Assembly: GCA_023436765.1 (NCBI GenBank)
Contig: JAEZHX010000050.1
Span: 1 to 25,508, forward strand
Length of the DNA: 25,508 nucleotides
Source: Bacillota bacterium
GTDB taxonomy: Bacteria; Bacillota; Clostridia; Lachnospirales; Lachnospiraceae
Direction of reading: 5' to 3'
This document shows, one piece after another, positions 15,364 through 24,107 of this stretch. Both the position numbers and the translations under genes were made by a program. Below the pieces are notes generated by a model. The model searched no databases, was not told the DNA's origin, and worked only from the letters and a program-made list of their open reading frames with translations. Within the stretch, counting starts at the first letter, position 1, and the number at the start of each line of letters is the position of its first letter.

Positions 15364-15399
15364 GTACAGTTGAACAATTACTCAACTGTTCAACTGTAC
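15364..15399 (+). promoter_or_regulatory. Probable ArsR/CadC operator
   Basis: GTACAGTTGAACA (15364-15376) and TGTTCAACTGTAC (15387-15399) are perfect 13-base inverted repeats around a 10-base centre. Nested inside is GTTGA (15369-15373) with TCAAC (15382-15386), giving TTGAACA-ATTAC-TCAA, close to the TGAACA...TTCA type of half-sites known for SmtB/CadC repressors. Direct repeats CAACTG at 15384-15389 and 15392-15397 suggest a second overlapping site. Confidence 0.75.
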
Positions 15400-15443
15400 G
15401 AGTATTATTGAATACGATGCATACATGAGGAGGAAGAAGGAAT

Positions 15444-15806
15444 ATGGAAAACAAAACGACCCTATGTGATTGTGATGTCATACATGCGGATATCGTGGAT
15501 AAGGTAAGAAGACATATTCCTATGGAGGAGAAGCTGTATGATCTGGCTGATTTCTTCAAGGTGTTCGGGGACAGCACCCGAATCAAGCTTCTATGGGCAC
15601 TGGATCTGGAAGAGATGTGTACCTGCGATCTGGCGGTGCTACTGAATATGACGAAATCTGCGATTTCCCACCAGCTGAAGACCTTAAGACAGGAGAAGCT
15701 GGTCAAATACCGCAGGGAAGGTAAGAATGTATACTACTCCCTTCAGGATGAACATGTAAAGAACCTGCTTGAAATAGGTCTGGAGCATATCGAAGAAAGT
15801 AAGTAG
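15444..15806 (+). CDS. ArsR/SmtB family metal-sensing repressor, CadC-like
   Basis: The 120-residue winged-helix repressor should bind the operator next to its promoter and release it when Zn, Cd or Pb binds. The core begins LADFFKVFGDSTRIKLLWAL (34-53); the recognition helix is MTKSAISHQLKTL (69-81), followed by the wing YRREGKNVYYSL. It carries two sets of possible metal ligands. C59 and C61 in the EMCTCDL segment, with C8 and C10 in the N-terminal CDCDVIH, match the CadC alpha-3N site. D102, H104, H115 and E118 in the last helix match the spacing of the alpha-5 site of CzrA/SmtB. RBS AGGAGG is at 15428-15433. The ATPase gene follows after about 100 bases. Confidence 0.93.
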   Translation: MENKTTLCDCDVIHADIVDKVRRHIPMEEKLYDLADFFKVFGDSTRIKLLWALDLEEMCTCDLAVLLNMTKSAISHQLKTLRQEKLVKYRREGKNVYYSLQDEHVKNLLEIGLEHIEESK

Positions 15807-15907
15807 CATAGACAGATTATGATAATAGGATATGTTTTCAGAATAGACATGATTTTATAGATTGCGAATTATTATGGTGCTTAAGGATGGGCATAAGGAG
15901 GAGTTCC

Positions 15908-18121
15908 ATGAATCAAAAGCTGGAATATAAATTAGAAGGGCTCTGCTGCGCCAACTGTGCAGCGAAAATAGAGAAAGCGGTTTCCGAGCTGTCAGAGGTA
16001 ACGGATGTGAGCCTGAATCTGATGAATAATAAATTAAGTATGACTTCGGTGAATAGTCAAGAAGAAGCTGTGACCCACATGATTAAGAAAATCGTAGCAA
16101 CCCATGAACCGGATGTTAACGTGATCAAGCTGTTTCCCGGTGGTTCGATCAGTTCGATTGCGGGTACACCGGAAGAAGAGGGTAAGATACGCAGCACTAA
16201 AAATAAAGAGAAGGAAAACGGGCAGAATCCGGTTCCTTATATATTCCGGCTGTCAATAGCCCTCCTGATTGTTGCAGTTTTTTCTTTATCATCTGTCCCT
16301 GAAGGAGTGAAGACAACTGCCTTTGCCGGAGCCTTTTTGATATCGGGTTATGAGGTATTGCTAACTGCAGTGAAGAATATCAGTAGGGGAAGAGTATTTG
16401 ATGAGAACTTTCTGATGGGCATTGCATCTCTGGGTGCCTTTCTGATCGGAGAGCAAACTGAGGCAGTGACCGTGCTGGTGTTCTATGGGATAGGAGAGCT
16501 TGTTCAGGATATGGCTGTCAGGAGCTCCAAGAACAATATTGCCGGTCTTATGGATATCCGTCCTGATTATGCGAATCTGAAAAAGGGGAAAACCTATCAG
16601 ACAGTATCACCGGAACAGGTAATACCGGGAGATGTCATCCTGGTGAAGCCGGGGGAGAAGATTCCCCTGGATGGAATTGTGACGAGCGGCAGCAGTTATG
16701 TTGATACCAAAGCGCTGACCGGAGAAAGTACTCCCACTGAGGTAACGGTAGAGGATACTGTATTATCGGGGACTATTAATATCGGTGGGGTCCTGGAAAT
16801 AAGGGTAACGAAGAGCTTTGGGGATTCTACGGTTGCGAAGATCTTAGAACTGGTACAAAATTCCGGAAGTAAGAAGGCCGAAAGTGAGAAATTCATCACG
16901 AAGTTTGCCAGATATTATACTCCGGCAGTGGTATTTACTGCAATCGGAGTTGCCCTAATCCCTCCGGTGCTTGGATTTGGTACCTTTACTCTTTGGATCT
17001 ACCGTGCACTCAGCTTCCTGATCATATCCTGCCCCTGTGCCTTAGTAATCTCCATACCTATCAGCTTTTTCGGAGGAATCGGTGGAGCAGCCAGACGGGG
17101 TATCCTGATCAAGGGAGGCAATTATCTAGATGCTTTGAACCATGTGGAAACCGTAGTTTTTGATAAGACAGGGACGTTGACCAAGGGAGCCTTCGCTGTG
17201 GCAGAGGTACATCCTGCTCCCGGCTACGAGATTGAACAATTACTGAAGCTGGCAGTGGTCGCTGAGTATCATTCCACCCACCCGATTGCTAAATCTCTGA
17301 TGGAACACTATAATAAAGTTAAAACTAGCTTTAAGAAGAATAAAATCGTACTTCCCGGAACAACGACAGAACTGACGCTGGCTGAAGCAACAGGTATAGC
17401 TCGGGTTACGGAGAGAGCCGGTTACGGAATGATTGCTGAGCTGGGAGCAGGGACGATCTACGCAGGCAATGGTAAGCTGATGAAGCACCGTGAGATTCAC
17501 TATGAAGAACCGGCTTACGGTAGTGTCGTCCATGTATCGTGGAATGACATATATCTTGGTTATATCTTGATATCGGATGAACTAAGGACAGGTGCTGCGG
17601 CAGGCATAGCCGAGCTTAAAAGATATGGAGTAAAGCAGACCGTTATGCTGACCGGTGATCATAGAAATATGGCGGAGCAGGTTGCTAAGCAGTGCGGTAT
17701 TGATGTATATCATGCAGAGCTTTTGCCTCAGGATAAGGTGGAGCTGTTCGACAGATATAAATCTAAGGCAGCTATAAACGGTAAGACAGTATTTATCGGT
17801 GACGGCATCAATGATGCTCCGGTGCTTGCCGGCGCTGATATCGGCATTGCCATGGGCGGAGTTGGTTCGGATGCAGCCATCGAAGCAGCTGACATTGTCA
17901 TCATGAACGATGATATCGGCAAGCTTGGAACTGCAATTAGGGTGGCAAGAAAGACCAGGGTCATTGTGATGCAGAATATTGTGTTTGCGCTTGGAACGAA
18001 GCTGGTGATCATGGTGCTGGCTTTTCTCGGAATCACCTCTATCTGGTTTGCCATCTTTGCAGATGTCGGTGTCGCTTTACTTGCCTTGATGAACTCGTTG
18101 AGAGCGATGCGTGTACAATAA
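15908..18121 (+). CDS. cadA: P1B-type heavy-metal efflux ATPase (Zn/Cd/Pb)
   Basis: The protein (737 residues) pumps divalent soft metals out across the membrane using ATP. One N-terminal HMA domain (about 5-75) has a GLCCANCA metal loop. Membrane helices start near 110. TGES (271-274) is the phosphatase loop, SCPCAL (CPC 375-377) the transport site, DKTGT with phosphorylated D419, HP (458-459) the soft-metal marker, MLTGD before GDGIND (631-636) in the ATP domain, and K698 plus D719 (FADVGVALLALMNSLR) match the ZntA-type residues that choose Zn/Cd/Pb over Cu. ATG at 15908 has AGGAGG at 15896-15901; an upstream in-frame ATG at 15887 would put that site inside the coding region. Co-transcribed with the repressor gene. 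Confidence 0.95.
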   Translation: MNQKLEYKLEGLCCANCAAKIEKAVSELSEVTDVSLNLMNNKLSMTSVNSQEEAVTHMIKKIVATHEPDVNVIKLFPGGSISSIAGTPEEEGKIRSTKNKEKENGQNPVPYIFRLSIALLIVAVFSLSSVPEGVKTTAFAGAFLISGYEVLLTAVKNISRGRVFDENFLMGIASLGAFLIGEQTEAVTVLVFYGIGELVQDMAVRSSKNNIAGLMDIRPDYANLKKGKTYQTVSPEQVIPGDVILVKPGEKIPLDGIVTSGSSYVDTKALTGESTPTEVTVEDTVLSGTINIGGVLEIRVTKSFGDSTVAKILELVQNSGSKKAESEKFITKFARYYTPAVVFTAIGVALIPPVLGFGTFTLWIYRALSFLIISCPCALVISIPISFFGGIGGAARRGILIKGGNYLDALNHVETVVFDKTGTLTKGAFAVAEVHPAPGYEIEQLLKLAVVAEYHSTHPIAKSLMEHYNKVKTSFKKNKIVLPGTTTELTLAEATGIARVTERAGYGMIAELGAGTIYAGNGKLMKHREIHYEEPAYGSVVHVSWNDIYLGYILISDELRTGAAAGIAELKRYGVKQTVMLTGDHRNMAEQVAKQCGIDVYHAELLPQDKVELFDRYKSKAAINGKTVFIGDGINDAPVLAGADIGIAMGGVGSDAAIEAADIVIMNDDIGKLGTAIRVARKTRVIVMQNIVFALGTKLVIMVLAFLGITSIWFAIFADVGVALLALMNSLRAMRVQ

Positions 18122-18192
18122 TTCTAATCCGAAGGAATATATCTGGTTGAAAAGATTTGATTGCCAATCACCAATCCCTATATCCTATATGA

Positions 18193-18267
18193 CACAATTG
18201 TGCCAAATATTACATTTATAATAAACTAAAATATACTAAGTTATCCAGAAAATATTACCGATATAAT
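18193..18267 (+). promoter_or_regulatory. Promoter region of the Ig-like protein gene
   Basis: Two perfect TATAAT boxes lie at 18217-18222 and 18262-18267 in the 177-base gap after cadA, but neither has a strong -35 box at 17 bases. A 10-base palindrome CACAATTGTG (18193-18202) lies about where a -35 or operator would be. A promoter is likely here, possibly an activator-dependent one; its exact position is uncertain. Confidence 0.4.
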
Positions 18268-18298
18268 ACTTAGGACGAGTTATATAGGAGGGTACACA

Positions 18299-21200
18299 AT
18301 GACAAAACAAAGAGGATTGGTTCGTTTTCTGGTATTCAGCTTACTGTTTACCGTAGCCATATTATCTTACGGAAGTTATACCGCTGGAGCAACAGAGGTT
18401 CCAGATCCCTTGCCGGAGGAGTACTTCTTCGTCATAGACGGTGTGAATAAGCCTACCGGTACAGAATATACAATGAATAACCATGAACTATTCCTGAGTA
18501 TTAGTGCGAAGGGAGGATGGGCTCCTTCAACCACCATCACCTGGTCAAACTCGAATAGTAATGTTGTAACACTCCATAATAGTACCAGTACGTCTGTCCA
18601 ATTAAGGAGAGTCGGTCCGGGCTATGCCACAATTACGGCATTGATCCAATATGGTTCTATGCAATACACCTTAAGCTGCCATATACTGGTTAACCTGTCC
18701 TTTGATGAGACTGCAATGGGTCTGATCTATGCAACTACAACGAATGAAAGAGTTCTTGTTCTTGACGAAGTTACTCCGGAAAAGAACATCTCATTAAAAT
18801 ATGTCGATCCGAGTGTAGTCAGTGGTCCGGCACTCGCTTCCGCAGTTGAATATACGAGCGATAATGTGGGAGTGGCTGAAGTAGTTGACGGGAAAATCAT
18901 TGCAAGAGGCGGAGGTAGTACCAAGATTACCGCAACCACCACGACCAGGTCTACAAACGGAACACCTAAAACAGATTTTATCCGGGTGGTAGTAAAGCCA
19001 AGATATACTCTGAATTATGACACCGGCACTACTCATCATCAGGTACAATCCAGTGATGATCCCAATACAGCAGCTCCGGTTTTAAACGTTCCGACCAGTT
19101 TTGTACTCAGATCAAATGCTACTCTAGCTACAAATTTAGTATGGAAAGTAAAGGATGTAAGTACAGGAAAGTTCCTCTCTGCCGACAGTACGAAGATGGA
19201 ATATTCCGTCAGTACCCTTAGCGGAAATGTTACCTTCGATAGGGTAAAAGCCGGTACCTATGAAATCTTTGCTTATCCCAACAATGAATATATAGGCAGC
19301 TCGGTAATCCCCTATGCTTATATGAAGATCGTGGTACCTATCTCAATCAGCGATGTAAATCTTGTCATGCAGGTCGGAGATACCTATAGCATCGGGGATA
19401 ATTCCAATATTCCTGATCCGGAGATGTTCTCCTATACTTATGTTGAGAGTGAGGATTCCCTGATCGCTCAGGTGGATGGAAATGGCATTATAACAGCATT
19501 AAGAAATGGTCATGCGCAGATCATACTCCGTTATCTGTCAGCAAATGATCTTTATGACGATACGATCATCAGTAGCGGTAGTGTTCCAATACAGTTTATG
19601 ATCGATATTACTGTTATCGATGGAATTGCGCTCAGTACGACGAGTGCTTCCCTCTATACCTCGGGAACCTTGCTGCTGAAGGCACTGGTTTCAGATCCCA
19701 GCGCAGGACTGACCTGGACCAGCAGTAACCCAACAATCGCATCAGTAGAGAATGGTCTGGTTACAGCCCTAAAGCCTGGTAATACTACAATTACTGTCAC
19801 ACAGAAAATCAAAGGCGTCGTTAAGAAAGCAACCTGCCTTATCATGGTAACGCAATCAGTGACGACCATAACAATAAATCCTACAGAAGTGGTGCTTCCG
19901 ATAGGCCATTCCAGAACACTGAAAGCAACGGTTATGCCCAGTACCTTAAGTGGTGTCAACCTTACCTGGAAATCCTCCAATGAAAACATTGTTTCAATCT
20001 CCGATGCCACTCCTCTGACCGTTACAATCACGGGTGTAGCAGGCGGACATGCTGTCGTATCTGCAATCAATCAGGATAATGTTGTCGTTGGTTACTGCCA
20101 TGTAAGTGTCCAGCAGTCTGTAACCAGCATCGAGCTGTCAGAGACTGAGGTGGTAGTTGATCTTAATACAAAAAAAATGCAGCTCAGAGCCTCGGTATAT
20201 CCTGAGAATGCATTGAATAAAGAGGTTTACTGGACCTCTACGGACACCACGAAGGCCAGGGTGGATGCGAATGGTATGGTTACTTTCCTGAAAGCCGGAA
20301 CAGTATCCATTATCGCCACCTCGGATGACAGCCCTGGAGTCAGGGCAATCTGTAACATAACGATACAAATACCGGTTACATCCGTGGCACTGGATCAGAA
20401 AGAGAAAACAATGTATGTGGGAGAGATCGCCAGGTTGTCTTATATCATCCAGCCGGACGCAGCCAGTACGAAATCGGTAACCTGGACCACAACGAATAAT
20501 TCTGTCGTATCTGTCGACTCCTCCGGTAAAGTAACGGCGAAGGGAGCGGGAACAGCTGTTATTATCTTAAGAACCATGGATGGAGGCTACTCCGCTTACT
20601 GTACGATCACTGTCAAGAGGATTGCGACCGGAGTGAAGCTGGATGTTTCAAAGCTGGAGCTGAAGGCAGGGGAGTACTATTACCTGAATGCGGAACTGAC
20701 ACCAAGGGATAGCACCGATACCAAGCTGGCATGGGAATCCAGTGATCCAAAGGTAGCTACGGTGGATAATAAAGGTAAGGTAATGGCGAAGGACTCCGGA
20801 CAGGCCATCATCATGGTCAGAACGGAAGCCGGGGGGATAGCATACTGTAATGTAACGGTTACCCAGCCTGTAAAAGGCCTGATCCTTAATTTTACAGAAA
20901 AGACAGTCTATACCGGTGATGAATTCAAACTGAAGGCATCCGTATCACCCAGTAAGGCTACCGAGTTAGGAGTAGTCTGGAAAAGCTCCAATACAGAGAT
21001 AGTCACAGTTTCAGAGGACGGAGAAGTAAAGGCAATATCGGGCGGAACCGCATTAATTACCGGTACAACGGTAGAAGGCGGATATAACGCAACCTGTGTT
21101 GTAACTGTCTTAGAATTAGTATCTACCATTAAGCTGAATTATGAAAGCTTACGGATCGGTATTGATAAAACTGTCATTTTGGAGGCCGTGGTATCCACTC

Positions 21201-22087
21201 AGACAGCATCAAATAAAAAGGTATCCTGGAAATCCAGCAATACTAAGATAGCAACTGTTAACAGCAAAGGTAAGGTTACCGGATTAGCCTATGGGTATGC
21301 AACTATCACAGCAACTGCACAGGATGGCAGCGAAGTGGAAGCCAGCTGTGAGGTAGAAGTGGTAAGACCTGTCACCCGGGTTAGTCTGGATAAATCCTAT
21401 CTGAACATGCTGGTTGGTGAATCAAAGGAACTAAAGGCGTCTCTGGAGCCTAAAAATGCTACTTATGATGAAGTATCCTGGACTAGCAGTGATGATACGA
21501 TTGCATTGGTAGATGAGGATGGCATGATTACAGCGATTGCCCCCGGTACCGTATCCATAACAGCTCAGGCCCAGGACAACAGCGGTAAGAAGGCAGTATG
21601 CTTTGTCACGGTAAGTAACCGTATTCCTTCAACCGGAATCACACTGGGGAATAAATCCTTGGTAATGGTTGCAGGAGAGGTGAAGCTGGTAGAGGTTGTA
21701 ATGAATCCCACCAATTCCACTGATAGTCTGAGCTGGAGTACGGATAACTCAGCTGTTGCGTCAGTTGATCGTAAGACAGGCAAAATTACTGCAAAATCAG
21801 TCGGCACCGCCAATATTACAGCGATGACGGATTCCGGTAAGACAGCAATCATAGAAGTGAAGGTGATCGGGCTGAATGTTACGAAGCTGGAGCTGGAGCA
21901 GTATACGGCCTATAACCTGTCTGTGGAAGGTGCTACCGGACGAATCATCTGGGATGTTGAGAATCCGAATGTGGCAGAGGTAAGAAACGGCAGAATCATC
22001 TCGAAGGCTACCGGATCTACGATCATTACAGCCCAGGTAAACGGAAGAATTCTGGAATGTAAGCTAAAGGTAGTTAAAATAAAATAG
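18299..22087 (+). CDS. Large secreted protein with multiple bacterial Ig-like (Big_2) domains
   Basis: The 1262-residue protein has an N-terminal signal peptide (MTKQRGLVRFLVFSLLFTVA..., probable cleavage near residues 30-32, after TAGA). From about residue 440 to the end there are ten Big_2 domains at about 83-residue spacing, each of the type V-L-x-V-G-E...VTW-x-SS-x-x-x-VA-x-VD-x-x-G-x-V-x-A-x-x-x-G-x-A-x-I-x-A. About four degenerate units fill residues 60-440. Big_2 domains are rigid cell-surface or adhesin modules. No catalytic domain, LPxTG, SLH, choline-binding or membrane anchor is visible, and the last domain ends at the C-terminus, so the protein is released or held by other contacts. 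RBS AGGAGGG is clear, and a 13-pair terminator follows. Confidence 0.9.
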   Translation: MTKQRGLVRFLVFSLLFTVAILSYGSYTAGATEVPDPLPEEYFFVIDGVNKPTGTEYTMNNHELFLSISAKGGWAPSTTITWSNSNSNVVTLHNSTSTSVQLRRVGPGYATITALIQYGSMQYTLSCHILVNLSFDETAMGLIYATTTNERVLVLDEVTPEKNISLKYVDPSVVSGPALASAVEYTSDNVGVAEVVDGKIIARGGGSTKITATTTTRSTNGTPKTDFIRVVVKPRYTLNYDTGTTHHQVQSSDDPNTAAPVLNVPTSFVLRSNATLATNLVWKVKDVSTGKFLSADSTKMEYSVSTLSGNVTFDRVKAGTYEIFAYPNNEYIGSSVIPYAYMKIVVPISISDVNLVMQVGDTYSIGDNSNIPDPEMFSYTYVESEDSLIAQVDGNGIITALRNGHAQIILRYLSANDLYDDTIISSGSVPIQFMIDITVIDGIALSTTSASLYTSGTLLLKALVSDPSAGLTWTSSNPTIASVENGLVTALKPGNTTITVTQKIKGVVKKATCLIMVTQSVTTITINPTEVVLPIGHSRTLKATVMPSTLSGVNLTWKSSNENIVSISDATPLTVTITGVAGGHAVVSAINQDNVVVGYCHVSVQQSVTSIELSETEVVVDLNTKKMQLRASVYPENALNKEVYWTSTDTTKARVDANGMVTFLKAGTVSIIATSDDSPGVRAICNITIQIPVTSVALDQKEKTMYVGEIARLSYIIQPDAASTKSVTWTTTNNSVVSVDSSGKVTAKGAGTAVIILRTMDGGYSAYCTITVKRIATGVKLDVSKLELKAGEYYYLNAELTPRDSTDTKLAWESSDPKVATVDNKGKVMAKDSGQAIIMVRTEAGGIAYCNVTVTQPVKGLILNFTEKTVYTGDEFKLKASVSPSKATELGVVWKSSNTEIVTVSEDGEVKAISGGTALITGTTVEGGYNATCVVTVLELVSTIKLNYESLRIGIDKTVILEAVVSTQTASNKKVSWKSSNTKIATVNSKGKVTGLAYGYATITATAQDGSEVEASCEVEVVRPVTRVSLDKSYLNMLVGESKELKASLEPKNATYDEVSWTSSDDTIALVDEDGMITAIAPGTVSITAQAQDNSGKKAVCFVTVSNRIPSTGITLGNKSLVMVAGEVKLVEVVMNPTNSTDSLSWSTDNSAVASVDRKTGKITAKSVGTANITAMTDSGKTAIIEVKVIGLNVTKLELEQYTAYNLSVEGATGRIIWDVENPNVAEVRNGRIISKATGSTIITAQVNGRILECKLKVVKIK

Positions 22088-22156
22088 GTGAAAGAACAAT
22101 TGTGTTTTAAATTGTAATACGGTACATATAGAAGGAATAATTTATTTTTACCAACC

Positions 22157-22188
22157 ATAGGCAGGATTCTTTGAATCCTGCCTATTTG
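22157..22188 (+). terminator. Terminator of the Ig-like protein gene
   Basis: ATAGGCAGGATTC (22157-22169) pairs perfectly over 13 bases with GAATCCTGCCTAT (22173-22185) around a TTT loop. The tail TTGCTGCTTCCTTTC is T-rich but broken. Confidence 0.85.
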
Positions 22189-22300
22189 CTGCTTCCTTTC
22201 TTATTGTTCATTTATTTACCTGCCACGTTTCGTGATAATGCCGAGATATTCAGGTAAAATTATAAAAGCAGACAAAATTTTGGATTACTGCGAGATAAGA

Positions 22301-22329
22301 TTGATAAAACATTTCCATTATGCTAAAAT
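22301..22329 (+). promoter_or_regulatory. Sigma-A promoter of recN
   Basis: TTGATA (22301-22306) and TAAAAT (22324-22329) are 17 bases apart, 66 bases before the recN start. recN therefore has its own promoter, separate from the genes on the left. Confidence 0.75.
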
Positions 22330-22336
22330 GCATTCA

Positions 22337-22350
22337 AGAACATACGTTTT
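22337..22350 (+). promoter_or_regulatory. Probable LexA (SOS) box in the recN promoter
   Basis: AGAACATACGTTTT contains GAAC-N4-GTTT, one base from the Gram-positive LexA core GAAC-N4-GTTC. It starts 8 bases after the -10 box, over the expected transcription start, so LexA would block initiation. recN is a known SOS gene in B. subtilis. Confidence 0.65.
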
Positions 22351-22394
22351 AATTGGCTTTTCCATACACCTTAAGATGAGTAAGGAGGAGGCGA

Positions 22395-24080
22395 ATGTTA
22401 GTCAGCCTGCATGTTAAGAACTTTGCAATTATCAATGAAGTTGAAGTTTATTTTAAGGATCATCTGAATATCATGACCGGTGAGACCGGTGCCGGTAAAT
22501 CCATTATTATAGGTTCCATCAATGCCGCACTGGGGGCCAAGGTTTCGAAGGATATCATCAAAAGCGGTGCTGAATATGCACTGGTTGAACTTGTCTTTGA
22601 AACCGGGGATGAGGAAATCTTCACAGCTATGCGGGAGCTGGATCTGCCGGTGGAGGGTAACCAGATCATTATTTCCAGAAAGATCCTGCCGGGCAGAAGT
22701 GTCTGTAGGATCAATGGCGAGAACGTGACGGGAACAGCACTTGCTACCATAGCAGGCTTATTGATCGACATCCATGGACAACACGAGCATCAATCCCTGC
22801 TACATAAGGCAAAGCACCTGGAGATTGTTGACCGATTTGCTAAGAATGAAATAGGAACCCTGAAACAGGAGCTGGAAGCAAGCTATAAGCATTATATGAC
22901 GTTAAAGCAGGAGCTTACTGATGCGGGAATGGATGACGAGAAGCGCCTCAGAGAAATTTCTTTTTTAGAATATGAAGTGAATGAAATTAAGAATGCCGGT
23001 CTTCAGCCCGGTGAGGACGAAGAATTAGCAATTACTTATAAAAAATTATCAAATGCAAATACCATATCAGAAGGGTTACAGGCAGTTCATAGCTATATGG
23101 GCTATGAAGCAGATGCTGCCGGTGATTCCATCAGCAGAGCCTTGAGGCATCTGATGAAGCTTGCGGAATATGATGAGGTTATCGGAGGCTTTCTGTCCCA
23201 GGTGACCGATATTGAAGCTCTAATTAATGATTTTAACAGGGAACTCTCCCAATATCTCTCGGGAATGGAGAATAAGGAAGAGGAATTATATGAGGTAACC
23301 AAGCGTCTGGATCTGATCAACCATCTGAAGCAGAAGTATGGCAATACTCTGGAGTTAATCCTGAAGTATTGTAAAGAAAGTGAAGAGAAGCTGGCCAGAT
23401 ACAGGGACTATGATGAATATATGGAGAAGCTGAAAGCTTCTCTGGCAGAAGAAGAGAGAAGGCTTAATACCCTATGCGAGAAGCTGTCCCTCATCAGGAG
23501 GACCAAGTCCGTAGAGCTTACTGCTAAAATCAAGGAAGCTCTGGTGTCCTTAAACTTTCTGGATGTCAAATTCGAAATGACCTTCCGGCAGACCGAAACC
23601 TATTCTCAGAATGGTTTTGATGATGCGGAGTTTATCATTTCAACTAATCCGGGGGAAGCCCTGAAGCCTCTCTCAAGAGTAGCTTCCGGAGGCGAGTTAT
23701 CCAGAATTATGCTGGGAATCAAATCTGTACTTGCAGATAAGGATGAGATTGAAACACTGATCTTTGATGAGATAGATGTTGGAATCAGCGGTAGGACAGC
23801 TCAGAAGGTATCTGAACAGCTCTCTCTGATTGCGAATCAGCATCAGATCATCTGCATCACCCATTTGGCACAAATTGCGGCGATGGCAGATGCTCATTAC
23901 GTGATCGAAAAGCAGTCCGATGGGAACTCAACACAGACCATGATCAGAGAGCTTTACGAGAGGGATCAGATCGATGAAATAGCCAGAATTCTTGGTGGTG
24001 CAGCCATTACTGAACGGGTAATAGAGAATGCCAAAGAGATGAAGGAATTGGCTTCGTCTTCAAAAAAATACAAGCTTTAA
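22395..24080 (+). CDS. recN: DNA repair protein RecN
   Basis: RecN (561 residues, usual length) is an SMC-like ATPase that gathers broken DNA ends for RecA-dependent double-strand break repair. The N-terminal half-ATPase begins MLVSLHVKNFAIINEVEVYF, with Walker A GETGAGKS at 29-36 and SVCRINGENVTGTALATIAG plus DIHGQHEHQSLL after it. A long coiled-coil pair occupies about 150-390. The C-terminal half has the signature VASGGELSR (429-437), Walker B LIFDE (455-459) followed by IDVGISGRTAQKV, and the ICITHLAQIAAMAD switch region. ATG at 22395 has AAGGAGGAG just upstream. Only spoIVB follows before spo0A would be expected. Confidence 0.97.
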   Translation: MLVSLHVKNFAIINEVEVYFKDHLNIMTGETGAGKSIIIGSINAALGAKVSKDIIKSGAEYALVELVFETGDEEIFTAMRELDLPVEGNQIIISRKILPGRSVCRINGENVTGTALATIAGLLIDIHGQHEHQSLLHKAKHLEIVDRFAKNEIGTLKQELEASYKHYMTLKQELTDAGMDDEKRLREISFLEYEVNEIKNAGLQPGEDEELAITYKKLSNANTISEGLQAVHSYMGYEADAAGDSISRALRHLMKLAEYDEVIGGFLSQVTDIEALINDFNRELSQYLSGMENKEEELYEVTKRLDLINHLKQKYGNTLELILKYCKESEEKLARYRDYDEYMEKLKASLAEEERRLNTLCEKLSLIRRTKSVELTAKIKEALVSLNFLDVKFEMTFRQTETYSQNGFDDAEFIISTNPGEALKPLSRVASGGELSRIMLGIKSVLADKDEIETLIFDEIDVGISGRTAQKVSEQLSLIANQHQIICITHLAQIAAMADAHYVIEKQSDGNSTQTMIRELYERDQIDEIARILGGAAITERVIENAKEMKELASSSKKYKL

Positions 24081-24107
24081 AAATCAAAAACAGAGAATAC
24101 TAACCTT

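Noticed and set aside
19654..20070. 138-residue - strand ORF inside the Ig-like gene
   Set aside because: It is a shadow of the repetitive Thr/Val/Ser-rich coding strand.
18299..22087. Repeated coding segments as a recent tandem DNA duplication
   Set aside because: The Big_2 units are similar in protein pattern but well diverged in bases, so this is an old domain array rather than a recent DNA repeat.
22232..22417. 61-residue + strand ORF ahead of recN
   Set aside because: It runs across the recN promoter, the LexA-like site and the recN start in another frame, has no good ribosome binding site, and the protein looks random.
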